From Selaginella moellendorffii (taxonomy: Eukaryota > Streptophyta > Lycopodiopsida > Selaginellales > Selaginellaceae), in NCBI RefSeq assembly GCF_000143415.4, contig NW_003314269.1:148401-212400 (forward strand): DNA of 64,000 bases, written 5' to 3'. This document shows positions 43,065 through 54,179 of this stretch, one piece after another; position 1 is the first letter of the stretch; every line of letters starts with the position of its first letter. Position numbers and translations under genes: made by a program. The notes under the pieces are model-generated. The model was given only the letters and a program-made list of their open reading frames with translations, did not search any database and was not told the DNA's origin.

Positions 43065-43969
43065 ATGGCGTCTCCCGACTTGATCTGGCTGCTCGTCAAG
43101 AACAGCAACAAGTTCTTGGTGAAGCGGAATGGCAACAGCAGCGCCTCGGTGCAATTCAGCAGCGAGCCCAACAATCTCTACAATCTCAACACCTACAAGT
43201 ACTCAGGTGAGAAAGATCGTCTCCAGCTCTTTTAGAAATCCCGATGAATGCCGCGAATCGTCTGTTGCTGGATTGATCGCATTCTCTCTTTTCAGGCTTG
43301 GCTAACAAGAAGACCGTCGCTGTGGCCCCGGCTGGAGAGAAAATGGACATCGTTCTCACCACCACCAAGAAGAAGAAGAGCAACAAGCCCGCATCCTACT
43401 TGAACCGCTCGCTGCTCAAGTCCAACTTCAAGAACAAGGCCAAAGTCATCATCAACCAGGTAACCTCGAAATCCATTTCTTCTTGCCTTGATCTCTGGCT
43501 TTTGGATCGTGAATGCTTTGCTTCGTGTTTTGGATCTCTGTGAATGCTTGCTAGTTTGCTTAGTTGAATGCTTGCTATTTTGCTTCGTGTTTTGGATATC
43601 TGTGAATACTTGTTTTCTTATTGCCTTACCTCTGGCTTTAGAGAAGCTCTGTGCTCTCGAGCCTTGTCAACAAGGCAGAAAGTCAAGCCGGGTGATCATA
43701 ACGTGGAGGGCACTTCGATTTTGATCAGGTGTTCTCTAAAACTTTCCTCCCTACAAAACTTCTGCATCGTTGCTTGTCTTTTGCTCGCGAGTGATTGAAC
43801 TGTTCCTCGGTGATCTTTCGTGTTCTATTTTGTCATTTTTTTTCTCTTTTTCTTCCAGGTGGGAGACAATGGCTACAGGCCCGATCTGAAAAGAGCTGCG
43901 CTCGCGAGGCTGACCTCTGTCCACAAGAGCTTGTGCCGTGCGGAGAAGAAGAAAAAGCCAGCTGCTTAA
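43065..43969 (+). CDS. RPL28: Cytosolic ribosomal protein eL28
   Basis: Three exons (43065-43206, 43296-43459, 43859-43969). The product starts MASPDLIWLLVKNSNKFLVK, contains FSSEPNNLYNLNTYKYSGLA, and ends with a Lys-rich AEKKKKPAA tail. This is the complete length expected for eL28 of the 60S subunit. A basic middle (TTKKKKSNKPASYLNRSLLK) contacts rRNA. The second intron (399 bp) is long for this window and contains a locally duplicated phrase (around 43500-43620, 'gaatgctt..tttgcttcgtgttttggat'). Confidence 0.93.
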
Positions 43970-44332
43970 ACCTCGAAAGTTTCTCGAGAAAACTAGAAGA
44001 TCCTCTTTTTGTATTGGCATATTCTAAGTATCGGCGTCGGTATATCCAGTGGCTCTTAAGTAAGCTGGGTTGGGTAGGCCTAATCCCGGGTTTAGGCTTT
44101 GCTCCATCCATCCATGCTTTTCTTTTGCTTCCGTGGAGAGATGCCCGGGAGCTGTCGGTGAATGTGGTGTGCTTGTATCGCAAATCTCCGTCCAGCCCCG
44201 AGATCGCGCGCGCTGCTCGCGGCATCGATGCGAGAATCTCGCGGCGCGCAGGAAATCCAAGCCATAGGGTAAACCAAGGGGCTTGCATTCCCCGATCTGG
44301 AGCGCCTCCCGGGACCTCGGCTCCAAGGGGCG
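43970..44332. other. Intergenic region between eL28 and SIS3-like gene
   Basis: No supported gene. Holds the eL28 3' end and the promoter/leader of the RING ligase gene. Confidence 0.5.
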
Positions 44333-45977
44333 ATGGGCGCTCGCGGCGTGGATTTCAAGTGGTAAGTGCTGCTTACTCTTTCTCGCGCATTCGCTCACCG
44401 CAGAGAGAACTATTTCTCGCAGGTTCGATGGATTTTTCTTGTCAATGCTCGCCACCAGCGTGTATCCTTATCGGCTTTTAGCTCGACTTTGTGTTTTCCT
44501 CTTCTCTTGTGGATGGATTCCTTGACAGTAGATGATTGATCTCCACAGGATCGTAGTGTCTATCAACTGGGATAGATATCACGCGTGCATGTATCCTCTT
44601 CACATCTGGATCGTGGTAAGCTTTGCAAGATTAGCTAGCGAGCTTGTAGCTTTTCCTCATAGATCTTGTTTCCTTTTTCTCGTTCTAGGTGGACTATGCT
44701 ACTGTTTTTGTGTTCCGGATTCTCATGTTTGTGGACAACGGCATAGCGTCAAAGATGGGCCCGTAAGTGCTTTCACTGTGGAACACCGAATCTTTTTTTT
44801 ATCTTTCTGATAGGCTTTGTGTGTGTGTGTGTGTGTGCGCAGTGATGCAAGCCCCCAGCAGCGGCTGTTGCTCTTCCAGGCTAGAGTTTTGGTGTTGTCC
44901 TGCCTTGCGTTTTTCATGTATCCGTTTCTCTGGGCGTGGACTGTCATCGGGAGCTTGTGGTTTACAAATGCAAGGCAATGCGTAAGTGTTTGGCATTGCT
45001 GTTTCATATGTTTCGAGTTGAAGAACACCTCTTTCTTGTTTGTTTTAGCTTCCAGAAGAAGGGCAGAAATGGGGATTCCTTATCTGGTTACTTTTCAGCT
45101 ATTGCGGCTTGATTTCAATCGCATGCATGTCCGCCAGCAAGGTAAACTACTAGTTTGCTTTCTGATTCAAAGAGTGCAAGTAACTCTTTATTTCCTTCAG
45201 TGGTTGATGCGACGACAGTCTCATTTGCAACTTGTTCCTCAAGGATCTGCCATCTCGGAATTGGAGGTACTTCGCATTCTTTCTCTGTTCGTCTTTTACG
45301 TTTGTTGGACATGCAGGTGCTGGCGGAGCTGATCAGGGTTCCAGATTGGACTCTACGTTCGTCCATTCCCGTGCAAGAGCAGCGAACTGCTCATGACACC
45401 ATTGCCTTTCCCGGTCTAACGCTCACTCCCGCGCAGGTGAGTTTTCTTATTCACTGGAATGCCTTTCGGTGTTAATCTCGTGCTGTAGAGAGAAGCAGTG
45501 GAGAGCTTGATCCAGCAGCTCCCAAAGTTCCAGCTCAAGCGTGTCCCTACCGAGTGCTCGTCGTGTTCCATATGCTTAGAGGACTTCACTGTTGGAACTG
45601 AGGTACTTCGACTTTTGTCGTTACTCCTTTTGCGAATAAGCTTCATCCAGGTGCGAGGACTTCCTTGCGCGCACAACTTTCATGTGGATTGCATCGATGA
45701 GTGGCTACGCCTCAACGTAAAATGCCCGCAGTGCCGGTGCTCGGTTTTCCCAGAGGCTGATCTTATGGTGGTTCTCAACCAGCAAGCCGAGCAAGAAGTT
45801 CGCCGTGTCATGGTCAGGCTTCACGACATGTTGAGCACCGCTCCTCCCGGTGCCAGTGACGACCCGGCTCAAAGCCAAAGCAGCGGAGACTCTCAAGGCT
45901 CTTCTCTTCAAGGGAGAAGCCATAGCTCGGAGCTCACTATCGTGGTAGACAGGCCGGTAAATCCTCCAAGAGGTTAG
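44333..45977 (+). CDS. SIS3: Membrane RING-H2 E3 ubiquitin ligase, SIS3-like
   Basis: About nine exons, ATG 44333. The N-terminal half has several hydrophobic segments with conserved blocks GVDFKWFDGFFLSMLATS, CMYPLHIWIVVDYATVFVFR, YPFLWAWTVIGSLWFTNA and EGQKWGFLIWLLFSYCGL, as in Arabidopsis SIS3 (sugar-insensitive 3). The RING-H2 finger is complete: CSSCSICLEDF, LPCAHNFHVDCIDEWL, CPQCRC (C3-H2-C3). The tail is Ser/Gln-rich. It acts as a membrane-anchored E3 ligase; in Arabidopsis it is linked to sugar response. The intron near 44819 contains a short GT microsatellite. Confidence 0.88.
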
Positions 45978-46119
45978 CAGCTCCATTTTCTTCTAGTAGA
46001 GCAGCGAGATAATCTATAAGTTTTTGGAAGATGCAGCAAGAACAAAACTTGGGCTTCGCATCTCAGGTATAAGAAGTAATGTACAGAGTTTCATTAAAAA
46101 TATGTTTTTGGAAACATGC

Positions 46120-47960
46120 CTACGAACTAGAGGTTTTGAAGTCCTTTGTATTGTCAGCGTTTGTTTCTTTTTTGACGCTGTGCTTCCCGTGAGCGATTTC
46201 TTGGAGGATTTCTAGAGTTGTCCTGTAAGTCTGTTGGATTGGGATTGTCACTCGAAAGATAGACAAACGTAAGAATTTACTCACCCAGTCGAGGTGCTGG
46301 ACTGTGATTCCAGCAGCGGTTTTGTTATTATACATGCCACCGAGCAACTGTGAAATAGAGATGGATAGAAGATCAGAGAGAAATGCATTGGAAACACTAA
46401 ATACCTTTGTCACAGTCTCGAGAAACATTCCAGGCCGGACGGGAAGCACCATCTTCATTTTCTTCACTTTAACGTTTTTCTGGAGTCTCACGCGTTTCGA
46501 AAAGCGATGAAAGAAAGAGCACCAAAAGTTCTACCTCATCGCCTTCTTGTGACTCCTCCATTTCAACGTCCGCGCCTTCGTCCCTCCCCCGCATTACATT
46601 CTCGAGCTTCTCGCGTAGAAGAGGCCCTGGTCTTACTGCGACCAACTTCGAGATGAAGTTTACCTGGGACCATGAACGTTTCTTAGGAAAGGAAAACGAA
46701 AGTAATCCACTACCTCGGGTGCGGGCAAGCTTTTAAGTCCCGGCTTGTTTCGCTCGTCGAGAATACCTCCGCCGAGCATATCGTGTGCTTCTTCTCTGAT
46801 GAGAATGAGCTTTGCCAGTAGCTTTCGGTCATTCACTTTCGGTTTCTCCTCCATGTCCTGTAGAAGAAAGAGATCACGTTTAGCTCCAAAGGTGAAAGAC
46901 AAAGGCTGGGTGAGAGAGACACGTTGATGAGGTCGTTGGCTTGATTGGCAATGTGGAGAAGATTTCCTTCAGGGATGGTCACCGTGCCTCCACCGGAAGC
47001 AGAGTGAATGCCTCCACCGCCAGCAGCAGAACGTAAGATTTGACGTCGATGCTCTTTGTCGGGAGTGTGGCTAAGCATGCTCACGATTTGTAGCTGAAAA
47101 CCCAACTTAGAGTCGGAGCTAAAAAGAAGATCTGATAGCGTACCACCGGCGATGCCTTTTCTGTGAGTTGAGCCAACGTCGTCTCTTTGATGACATCCAA
47201 AAGCTGTTTTTTCTGGAAGAAGAAAAGCATATAGTCAGCATCAATCGTCACAAAACATAAAACTTCGGCTTTTCGATGGAGCACGACAAGGTGATGTCAA
47301 TCAGTCAGTCAGTCTCAATCAATCGATCAATCACCTGATGAAAACTGCAAAGGAGGAAGAGAAGCTTAACGCAGCAACCTTGTCATCTTTGTCTTTGCTG
47401 GCTTGAGCGATCATCAAGTCCAACGCCATCATGAAGCTGCCATCGAGATGCTCCAGTCTTTGGCCGATGCACGCCAGTGCTGCCATCTGAATGGCCGTGT
47501 CCTCGGATTCTTTGTCCAGGCTAGTAACATCGTCCAACTGGAAAGAACAAACTTGAAAAAATCAAAAGAAAACAATGGCAAAACTTGTACCACTTCTATC
47601 ATGGACTCCAAAATGCTTACGACTTCTTCCCCTCCGTGAAGCAAAGCTTGGTACGATTTGTAGTCCCAAGGCTGATTCTCATTGTAGCTGGGATCCCACT
47701 CTCCAAGCAAATCATCAGCGACATCGTCCTGAGCAGCAGCCGACGTCGATACTGAATTTCGCAAAACTCTACGAATTAAGAAACCTCATCAGATCAACAA
47801 AAGCTATACCTGTGAAAAACTTGTTACTACATTCTCACTTACCGACTATCAGATGCCTTGGAAAAACTAACAACAGGCCTGTAAAAGAAACTTAGAAGTA
47901 TACTTCTCAAGAGTTACCTCCTCTGTAAGAGCTTAGAAAAATCAAAACTAGTCCTGCAAA
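46120..47960 (-). CDS. Unknown helical protein, multi-exon
   Basis: Minus-strand exons encode, in order, an N-terminal SVSTSAAAQDDVADDLLGEW with YNENQPWDYKSYQALLHGGE, then EDTAIQMAALACIGQRLEHL with ALDLMIAQASKDKDD, QLLDVIKETTLAQLTEKASP, VSMLSHTPDKEHRRQILRSA, a Gly-rich loop, NLLHIANQANDLI, KVNDRKLLAKLILIREEAHD, FISKLVAVRPGPLLREKLEN, an acidic run, PVRPGMFLETVTKLLGGMYN and a Lys-rich end stopping at 46120. The regular amphipathic helices suggest an armadillo/HEAT-like or other all-helical fold. I do not recognise the family. The 5' exon and start are not resolved; the Ser-rich beginning could be an organelle transit peptide. Divergent from ATG7 on the other strand. Confidence 0.6.
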
Positions 47961-48313
47961 CGAAAGGAACAAATTAGGACTTCAAAAAACCAAGAAAGAA
48001 TGTAGAAGAAACCTGAAGAAGGAGAGAAATCAATCAATAGGAAGAAGCAAGCCTACACAAATATCGAAGAGAAATCTAAAACACGAAAGAGCTCAAAGCT
48101 CAAAGAAAAAATCTGAAAGAGAGAATGCGGGTAAGCTCATAAATCTATCAAGCTAGAAATCAAGGACGATGTAGTGAGCAAGAAGATAGAATTAGAGTCA
48201 TACCTTGGAGGAGGAAGACGCTGGATAGAGTGTATTGGAAGCGCAAGGTCCATCTAGGACGAAGCAAAGCCCTAGCAAAACCCAGTGGTGCCCTATTTAG
48301 CCCTATTTCAAAG

Positions 48314-51122
48314 ATGGCGCCACCGGGAGCGCCTTCCTCCTCGCCCTCCTCCTCCTCCTCCTCTTCCTCCTCCGCCTCCACTGCCACTGCTGGATCGGGA
48401 TCGGGTTCGGCGACGGCGCCTACGCAATCGCGCATCCTCAAGTTCGTGCCGTGGCAGAGCTCCGTCACGGCTGATTTCTGGCATGGTCTTGCGAATCTCA
48501 AGCTCGATGTTCTTCGTCTCGACCGGCGGCCGCTCCAGATCCAAGGTAATCCCCGTAATATCTAGGAATTTCTGTGTGCTGAAGCTGCGGCAATGTAGGA
48601 TTCTTCGCTCCGTGTAGCCATCCCAGGATTTCTAAGCCATTGCAGCTGACCTACGAGTCGCTGTCGCTGGAGCTCGGCACGGAGAGTCCTGCGAGCGATC
48701 GAAATCGATGCCCTGCGCCAGGAACACTATACAATACCAATACGAGTGATGAGTTCAATTCCATAGACAGGGATGCTTTGATGAACGAGGAGACTGCAAA
48801 GGTATTTTTCTTTGATTGCTTGCTAAGCTCTCACTAAATTTTCTTCTTTGCTTAAAGGTGTGGGACGATATCTGCTCGGGTCGGGCAGAGGAAGACTCCA
48901 ACCTTCTAAATCGGTTCTTCGTCATCTGCTATGCCGATTTGAAGGAATGGCGATTCAAGTATTGGTTTTCTTTCCCGGCATTACAGTTTACTCAAGCTGT
49001 GAAGCACACCATGTTCCAGCCGGCCTCGGATTATTTTACTGCTGAAGAGGTAACTTGTTTTTCATGTCTTTGCTGTTCCTGTACTAATGTGGTCAGTTTG
49101 CACAGTCCTTGCGAGTTGTTTCGGCTTGTACGGCCTGGAGAACGTCTCCATTGACAACATGTAAGCTTCTGGGATTGTTTTGGTTTTCTGAAAAGAAAAA
49201 TTGTACAACAGGTCTCTCGTTTTTTCTCCTGCACCTTTCATGTGATGGTGTCACGGTTAGGCCTTTGAGTGACTGGGAAAAATGCCAAGGAAGTGGAAAG
49301 GTATTGTTTTGCTTTCTAGTTTTTTATGAGCGTGCTCCTTTTCTCAGACGTGGAGGTTTTCAGATTCTACTGGGCTTTTATGATCCTTCACATTTGCCAA
49401 CGAATCCCGGATGGCCTGTCAGGAATTTGCTTGTTCTAGCCGCTGTCCGGTGGGGCTTAAAGAATGTGGATATCTTGTGTTGGCGTGAGCTACAAGGACG
49501 AACTGACTTAAGACATTGTTTTGTCACGTCAGCTACCTTTGAAGAATTCGGTGGTATGTTTTTTTCTTGCTTTCCTAGACAAGGTAAGCTACTAACTAGA
49601 GTCCTTCCAGAAAATACGAACGCCGTGCCTAAAGCAGCTGGATGGGAACCTTCTGCGCGATCAGTTGATCTTTCTTCCTTAATGAATCCTGATATGTACG
49701 TACTATTTTACCATGGCTTTCTTTAGATTTGTAATTTACAGGCTCGCGAAGTCAGCGGCTGACTTGAATCTTAAGCTTATGAAATGGCGCAGTCTTCCGT
49801 CCTTAAATCTCTTGCTACTGTCCAAGACGAAATGTTTGCTTCTTGGTGCTGGTACACTTGGGTGTGAAGTTGCTTTGAGGCTTCTGGTAAGTCTCCTCTG
49901 TAATTCATCGTACGCCTTCAGTAACTCTTATGTCACCAGGCTTGGGGTATTCGCGACATAACTTTTGTAGACTATGGCAAAGTTGGATACTCGAATCCAT
50001 TGCGGCAACCTTTATACCAGATCAAAGATTGTGGCCGTTCAAAAGTTGAAGCTGCTCAAGAAGCTCTAAAGACAAAATGTGTCGATGTGGTACTGCAATA
50101 TCTGTGTTGTTTACTTGGTGTAAATCTTTTGATCCTTTTGCTTTTGCAGAGGGCGCAAGGGCATCAAATATCAATACCAATGGCTGGACATAGCGTGAGC
50201 GGGAATCAGGTTGAAGAAACCTTTGATAACTTCACTAAGCTGCAAACCTTGATAGAGGAACATGACGTTATTTTCCTTTTAACCGATACAAGGGAAAGTC
50301 GCTGGCTTCCAACTATTTTGTGTGCAGCGGCTGAGCAATCTAAGGTATCTTTGTTTACCTCATTCTCGATTATGATTCTAACCGCCACCATGGCAGATAG
50401 TTATAAATGCTGCACTTGGCTTCGACTCCTTCGTCGTCATGCGGCATGGAGAAGGACCTTTCAATTCCACGCAAGACGGGCGACTTGGATGCTATTTCTG
50501 CACTGATGTCGTAGCACCTACTGATGTAAGTTTGTGCTATTTTGTCTCTGCCTTTGATTCCTTGGTTTCTTGTAGTCGACTGTCAACCGAACGCTCGATC
50601 AGCAATGCACAGTGAGTCGTCCTGCGCTAGCTCCTATTGCCGGTGCGCTAGCTGTAGAGATGGCGGTGGTTGTAATGCACCATCCACTTGGGTGAGCTGT
50701 TTTCAGCATTGTATTTAATTGCTGACTCTACTATACCACAGGCCAGCTGCTCCCGCTGATCAAGCGGTTTCTGTGACGACGAGCATCGACCAGCCCATGG
50801 GAATACTGCCCCACCAGATTAGAGGCTTTCTCGCACACTACGCACAACTCGTCGTTTCCGGGATCGCTTTCGATGGCTGCACTGCTTGCTCGCCAAAGGT
50901 AGCACCACCGTTTCTCTTTTTCTCTTTCTCTGACACCATGGTATTTAGATCGTCTCGGAGTTCAAAGCAAGAGGCTTCGCTTTTATCCTAGAGGCCTTGA
51001 ATTCCCCAAACTATCTGGAGGATGTTGCTGGCCTGACTGACCTTTTGCACGCAACGAACTCAATGTCCCTGGATTGGGACGGTGAGGGGGACTCGGATTT
51101 AGGTGTCCCTGACATGGCCTAG
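48314..51122 (+). CDS. ATG7: E1-like autophagy enzyme ATG7
   Basis: Many short exons. After a Ser/Ala-rich low-complexity start (about 35 residues) comes the ATG7 N-terminal domain: [63 protein letters not shown]. The E1 adenylation domain follows: [20 protein letters not shown], then [37 protein letters not shown], and the catalytic cysteine in [20 protein letters not shown]. The end block contains [20 protein letters not shown] and an acidic C-terminus. The enzyme activates ATG8 and ATG12 with ATP and passes them to ATG3 and ATG10. All hallmark residues are present. Confidence 0.93.
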
Positions 51123-51445
51123 CGCACGTTTCTTTTGCCAAAGTGGCTTTATACAAGGTAAAAAGCTGGTAGTTGTGCGCACCGGTGCCTAGAAGATATT
51201 TTTTTTCCCACTTTTACAACCTCGTGTTTATCCTGACAAGCGAGATCGTCTAGAGGTATTTCGTTCCTTTCAATACATTTTTTATACGTCTCTTTCGTAC
51301 AAGATTCGTCTGCAGTGCGCCGACTGCGTGTCCGGTAGCCCATTCCTATCTGATTTCCGAGCTAAGCAACGATTTCTATTTCAACTGAACTGTTCATTTT
51401 TTGGACCTCAGAGAGGAGCCCGCTTCACCGGCAGAATCTTCCGAG

Positions 51446-52135
51446 CTAGAACTTTTCAATGGTGGTAATGGCCGAGGTTCTCATGTACGGCATAAGGCAG
51501 CTGCGGATGTTGGTCATGTTTCCTCCTATTAGAGGCTCCAGCGGCAGCTTCTCGCAAGTGCACACTTCGATCATGAAGCCATCCGGGTCGTGAAAGAATA
51601 TCTGCTCCACTTCGATGCCAGCTTCCTCGACGACTCTTCTCACAAATGCGGATCCGGCTTCTACCAGTTTCTTCTCCACCAGATCGATATCCTCGCACTG
51701 CGAGAGCAGGAATTTTCGTTTTTATCGCACAAACTCAAAACTTCTTTTTGCGGCTCTCACCTGGAAGGAGATGTGATCAGCTCGGGTGTTGATCTGGTCC
51801 GACTTGTTGGTGGTGTAAGTGATGCCGGGCTCTCTCTGCAGAAGATGAATTCCGATGCCGTAATTATACAGCCTTGAGTCGAAGCCGAAGATCAAAGAGG
51901 AAACAGCAAAAGACAAAAAAAACAAAGCGGTGAGCACCATATTTCCAATTCTATTCTCTGCTCTTTCTGCTCACCATGCTCCTTCGAAATTCAATGCTCC
52001 AGGGCGCTTGACGGGGATGAAGCCCAGCACGTTGACATAGAAATCCATCGACTCCTGGACATTGCTGCAGTTTCGAGATATGTGATTCAGCGACGCGAGC
52101 GGCAGCGGAGTCGACTGCCACTTTTTGTAAGCCAT
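51446..52135 (-). CDS. VOC-superfamily glyoxalase I-like protein (GLYI4/GLYI7 type)
   Basis: Three exons from ATG 52135 (MAYKKWQSTPLPLASLNHIS). Features are NVQESMDFYVNVLGFIPVKR, LYNYGIGIHLLQREPG, ADHISFQCEDIDLVEKKL, and FFHDPDGFMIEVCTCEKLPL. The metal-binding positions typical of this subgroup are visible (His in LNHIS, Glu/His in DHISF, Glu in MIEVC). Plant relatives GLYI4 and GLYI7 are stress-responsive single-domain VOC proteins; some lack classic lactoylglutathione lyase activity, so the reaction is not certain. Confidence 0.85.
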
Positions 52136-52179
52136 TTGCTTCGTTACAATTTGCCTTCTCTCTTGTAGTGCGATATGCT

Positions 52180-52221
<42 letters not shown>

Positions 52222-52840
52222 CTAGAAGCGACACGAACGAGCGCAAAACCAACAAAGAAGGCAGAAACGTAGCGTAACGAACGGGAAGAGCGTGAGAACG
52301 AGAACTAGAGCTTCGTGCTATGTGTGGGATAAGCCGTGGGGGACTCTGCCGCTTAAGAAGGCTGCTGCCACGCAGCAGTGACGCGTCGCCAGGTCACTGG
52401 GCACATGGTCTGACATGGCAATGCTCGACGCGCCACGTACCGACGGATGGCATCTCCAAAAGTGACGAGGTCTGGACAGATTCGGTCTCGCACTAAGCGC
52501 TAATTTGTTGGGTTGTTTTCTCTATAGGCGTGTGCTCAGCTGGTGGTGGATGGAGAAGCCACTGAAAAAAAAAACTATCCACTCTCGAAACTACAAATTT
52601 TTGCTTTGTGTCATTCAGTGTATGATCAATAAGAGGTATGTGATTCTATGAAATCTCTCACAGGAAAAAGAAACGTTATTATTGTCTTGCAGAAAACTAG
52701 GCCAGTGCATCGAAGTCGAGTTACAAGCAACTTGCCTGTGAAATCATTTTCCTTGACTAAAGATACAAACAACGAATCGGGGATGGATTATAATAATTTA
52801 CGAGGTTCATGCATCTAAGGCCACTGCTCACATTGCGTTG
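52136..52840. other. Intergenic region with (CT)n microsatellite
   Basis: Contains a CT repeat of about 34 nt (52183-52216) in the presumed leader/promoter of the glyoxalase-like gene. No gene is seen in the remainder. Confidence 0.6.
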
Positions 52841-52847
52841 GAGCTTA

Positions 52848-53054
52848 TACCAAAGACAGGAGTCTTTGGATCAAACAGCGTGGCAGCTTTTGGTCTTGGC
52901 TCGGTCCGGGACTACAACAAGACAAAAGGCCACGAGTTTCACGGGCTAAGGAGAACAATGCCACTGGCTTGGTTTTGAGAATTTCTCCTGCCACGGCAGA
53001 TAGGAGAATGAAAAGCTGTGCCAACACTAAATACGAGGGTAAAGGGAATTTCAC
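52848..53054 (-). CDS. Possible small secreted peptide (68 aa)
   Basis: An open frame starts MKFPLPSYLVLAQLFILLSA, which looks like a good signal peptide (K, hydrophobic core, A-x-A-G cleavage-like site). A short basic region with an adjacent Cys pair (SCCSPG) and one further Cys follows. It ends in the Leu-rich QRLLSLV. No family is recognised, and a chance frame cannot be excluded. Confidence 0.3.
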
Positions 53055-53270
53055 TACGCTACGCTACTCAAATTCCGCGTGCTTGGAGTGATGACTCTGG
53101 TGATTGTAACGTTTGAAGAAAACTTTGGCAATACCGGCGAGATAGCTTAGAATTGTATGGTAGCGTTTGCTTGTGTCCTAAAGCTTGATTTTAAGTGTTT
53201 TGCAAATCTGAACTAGACATAGATAGTCATTTATTTTTAAATTAAAACTATTCACTCAATGCATATCTTA

Positions 53271-54179
53271 TTAACTATTATCACATAGTGCATGATTTGA
53301 AGTGCCAGATTGCCACCAAACATCATTTGGAAACTTCATTCTATAAGCTACAAAATTACAATCATCCTGCAAGGTATAAAATGTAAAAGTAACACAACTT
53401 GGTTGATTTATACAATAAATATTGTTAGCCCATATAACATTATTTGAATATGAATATATTACAAAGTTACCATCGTTTTGAAGTTTAGCATAACAATTCA
53501 CAATATTTTTAACCATTGGAGTTTCCCATATCTTATTCCTTTTAGAGTAAATAACTAAATTACATCTAGATTCTAGTATTAATATATGTTTTGAATTTGG
53601 AGATACTAAAAAATTTCCTCTATATAGAAATTGACTTCTTAAATCTCCACTTTCAAGAGTAGTTTGAGAAATATCACAATCATATAGTGATTTTGTTTTA
53701 AAATTATATAATAAAATTGGGGGTCTTGATGGACCTAATGCCATAGCATAATGTATTTGATAGTTTCTTGAAGTTATTTTTGCTGAGTTTGCACCTTTAA
53801 GAATCAAATGGCCTTGATTATCTGTAATTAATGAATTGAATGACATTCTTAAACTTCTTCCAATCATAACTTTAGTATAAGTGGTTTTTCCTATTTTACA
53901 AATATTATTACGCTTTGATTTTTCAAATCTTTTAATTCTAACACAAACAATTCCTCTAGAAGTTTCAACTCTACATACATCTTCATATGTTATTGGATAA
54001 AATTCATCAAGATCAATATTTCTTACAAGTGTATAAAAGCCATTAATTACAGTATTAACATCTTGCTCATTTAAGAAATATTCTTCTTCAGTACTTCCCC
54101 ATTCATATTTAATTGAGTAAATATGTACTAAATATGAATAACTTAGAATTAAAACAGTTACAGTTTTAATTTTAAACAT
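53271..54179 (-). CDS. Secreted B-lectin (bulb-type mannose-binding lectin) domain protein, intronless and very AT-rich
   Basis: 302 residues with an N-terminal hydrophobic signal (MFKIKTVTVLILSYSYLVHI). The first about 170 residues are unrecognised. From about residue 185 there is a bulb-lectin beta-prism: LVSPNSKHILILESRCNLVI (degenerate first site), QNDGNFVIYSYSNNVIWANN (canonical Q-x-D-x-N-x-V-x-Y) and QDDCNFVAYRMKFPNDVWW (canonical again). Two of three mannose-binding sites are therefore intact. Base composition is strikingly AT-rich compared with the GC-balanced genes on either side, with A/T-ending codons throughout and no intron. The surrounding 53.2-56.5 kb is equally AT-rich. Confidence 0.7.
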   Translation of the reverse strand: MFKIKTVTVLILSYSYLVHIYSIKYEWGSTEEEYFLNEQDVNTVINGFYTLVRNIDLDEFYPITYEDVCRVETSRGIVCVRIKRFEKSKRNNICKIGKTTYTKVMIGRSLRMSFNSLITDNQGHLILKGANSAKITSRNYQIHYAMALGPSRPPILLYNFKTKSLYDCDISQTTLESGDLRSQFLYRGNFLVSPNSKHILILESRCNLVIYSKRNKIWETPMVKNIVNCYAKLQNDGNFVIYSYSNNVIWANNIYCINQPSCVTFTFYTLQDDCNFVAYRMKFPNDVWWQSGTSNHALCDNS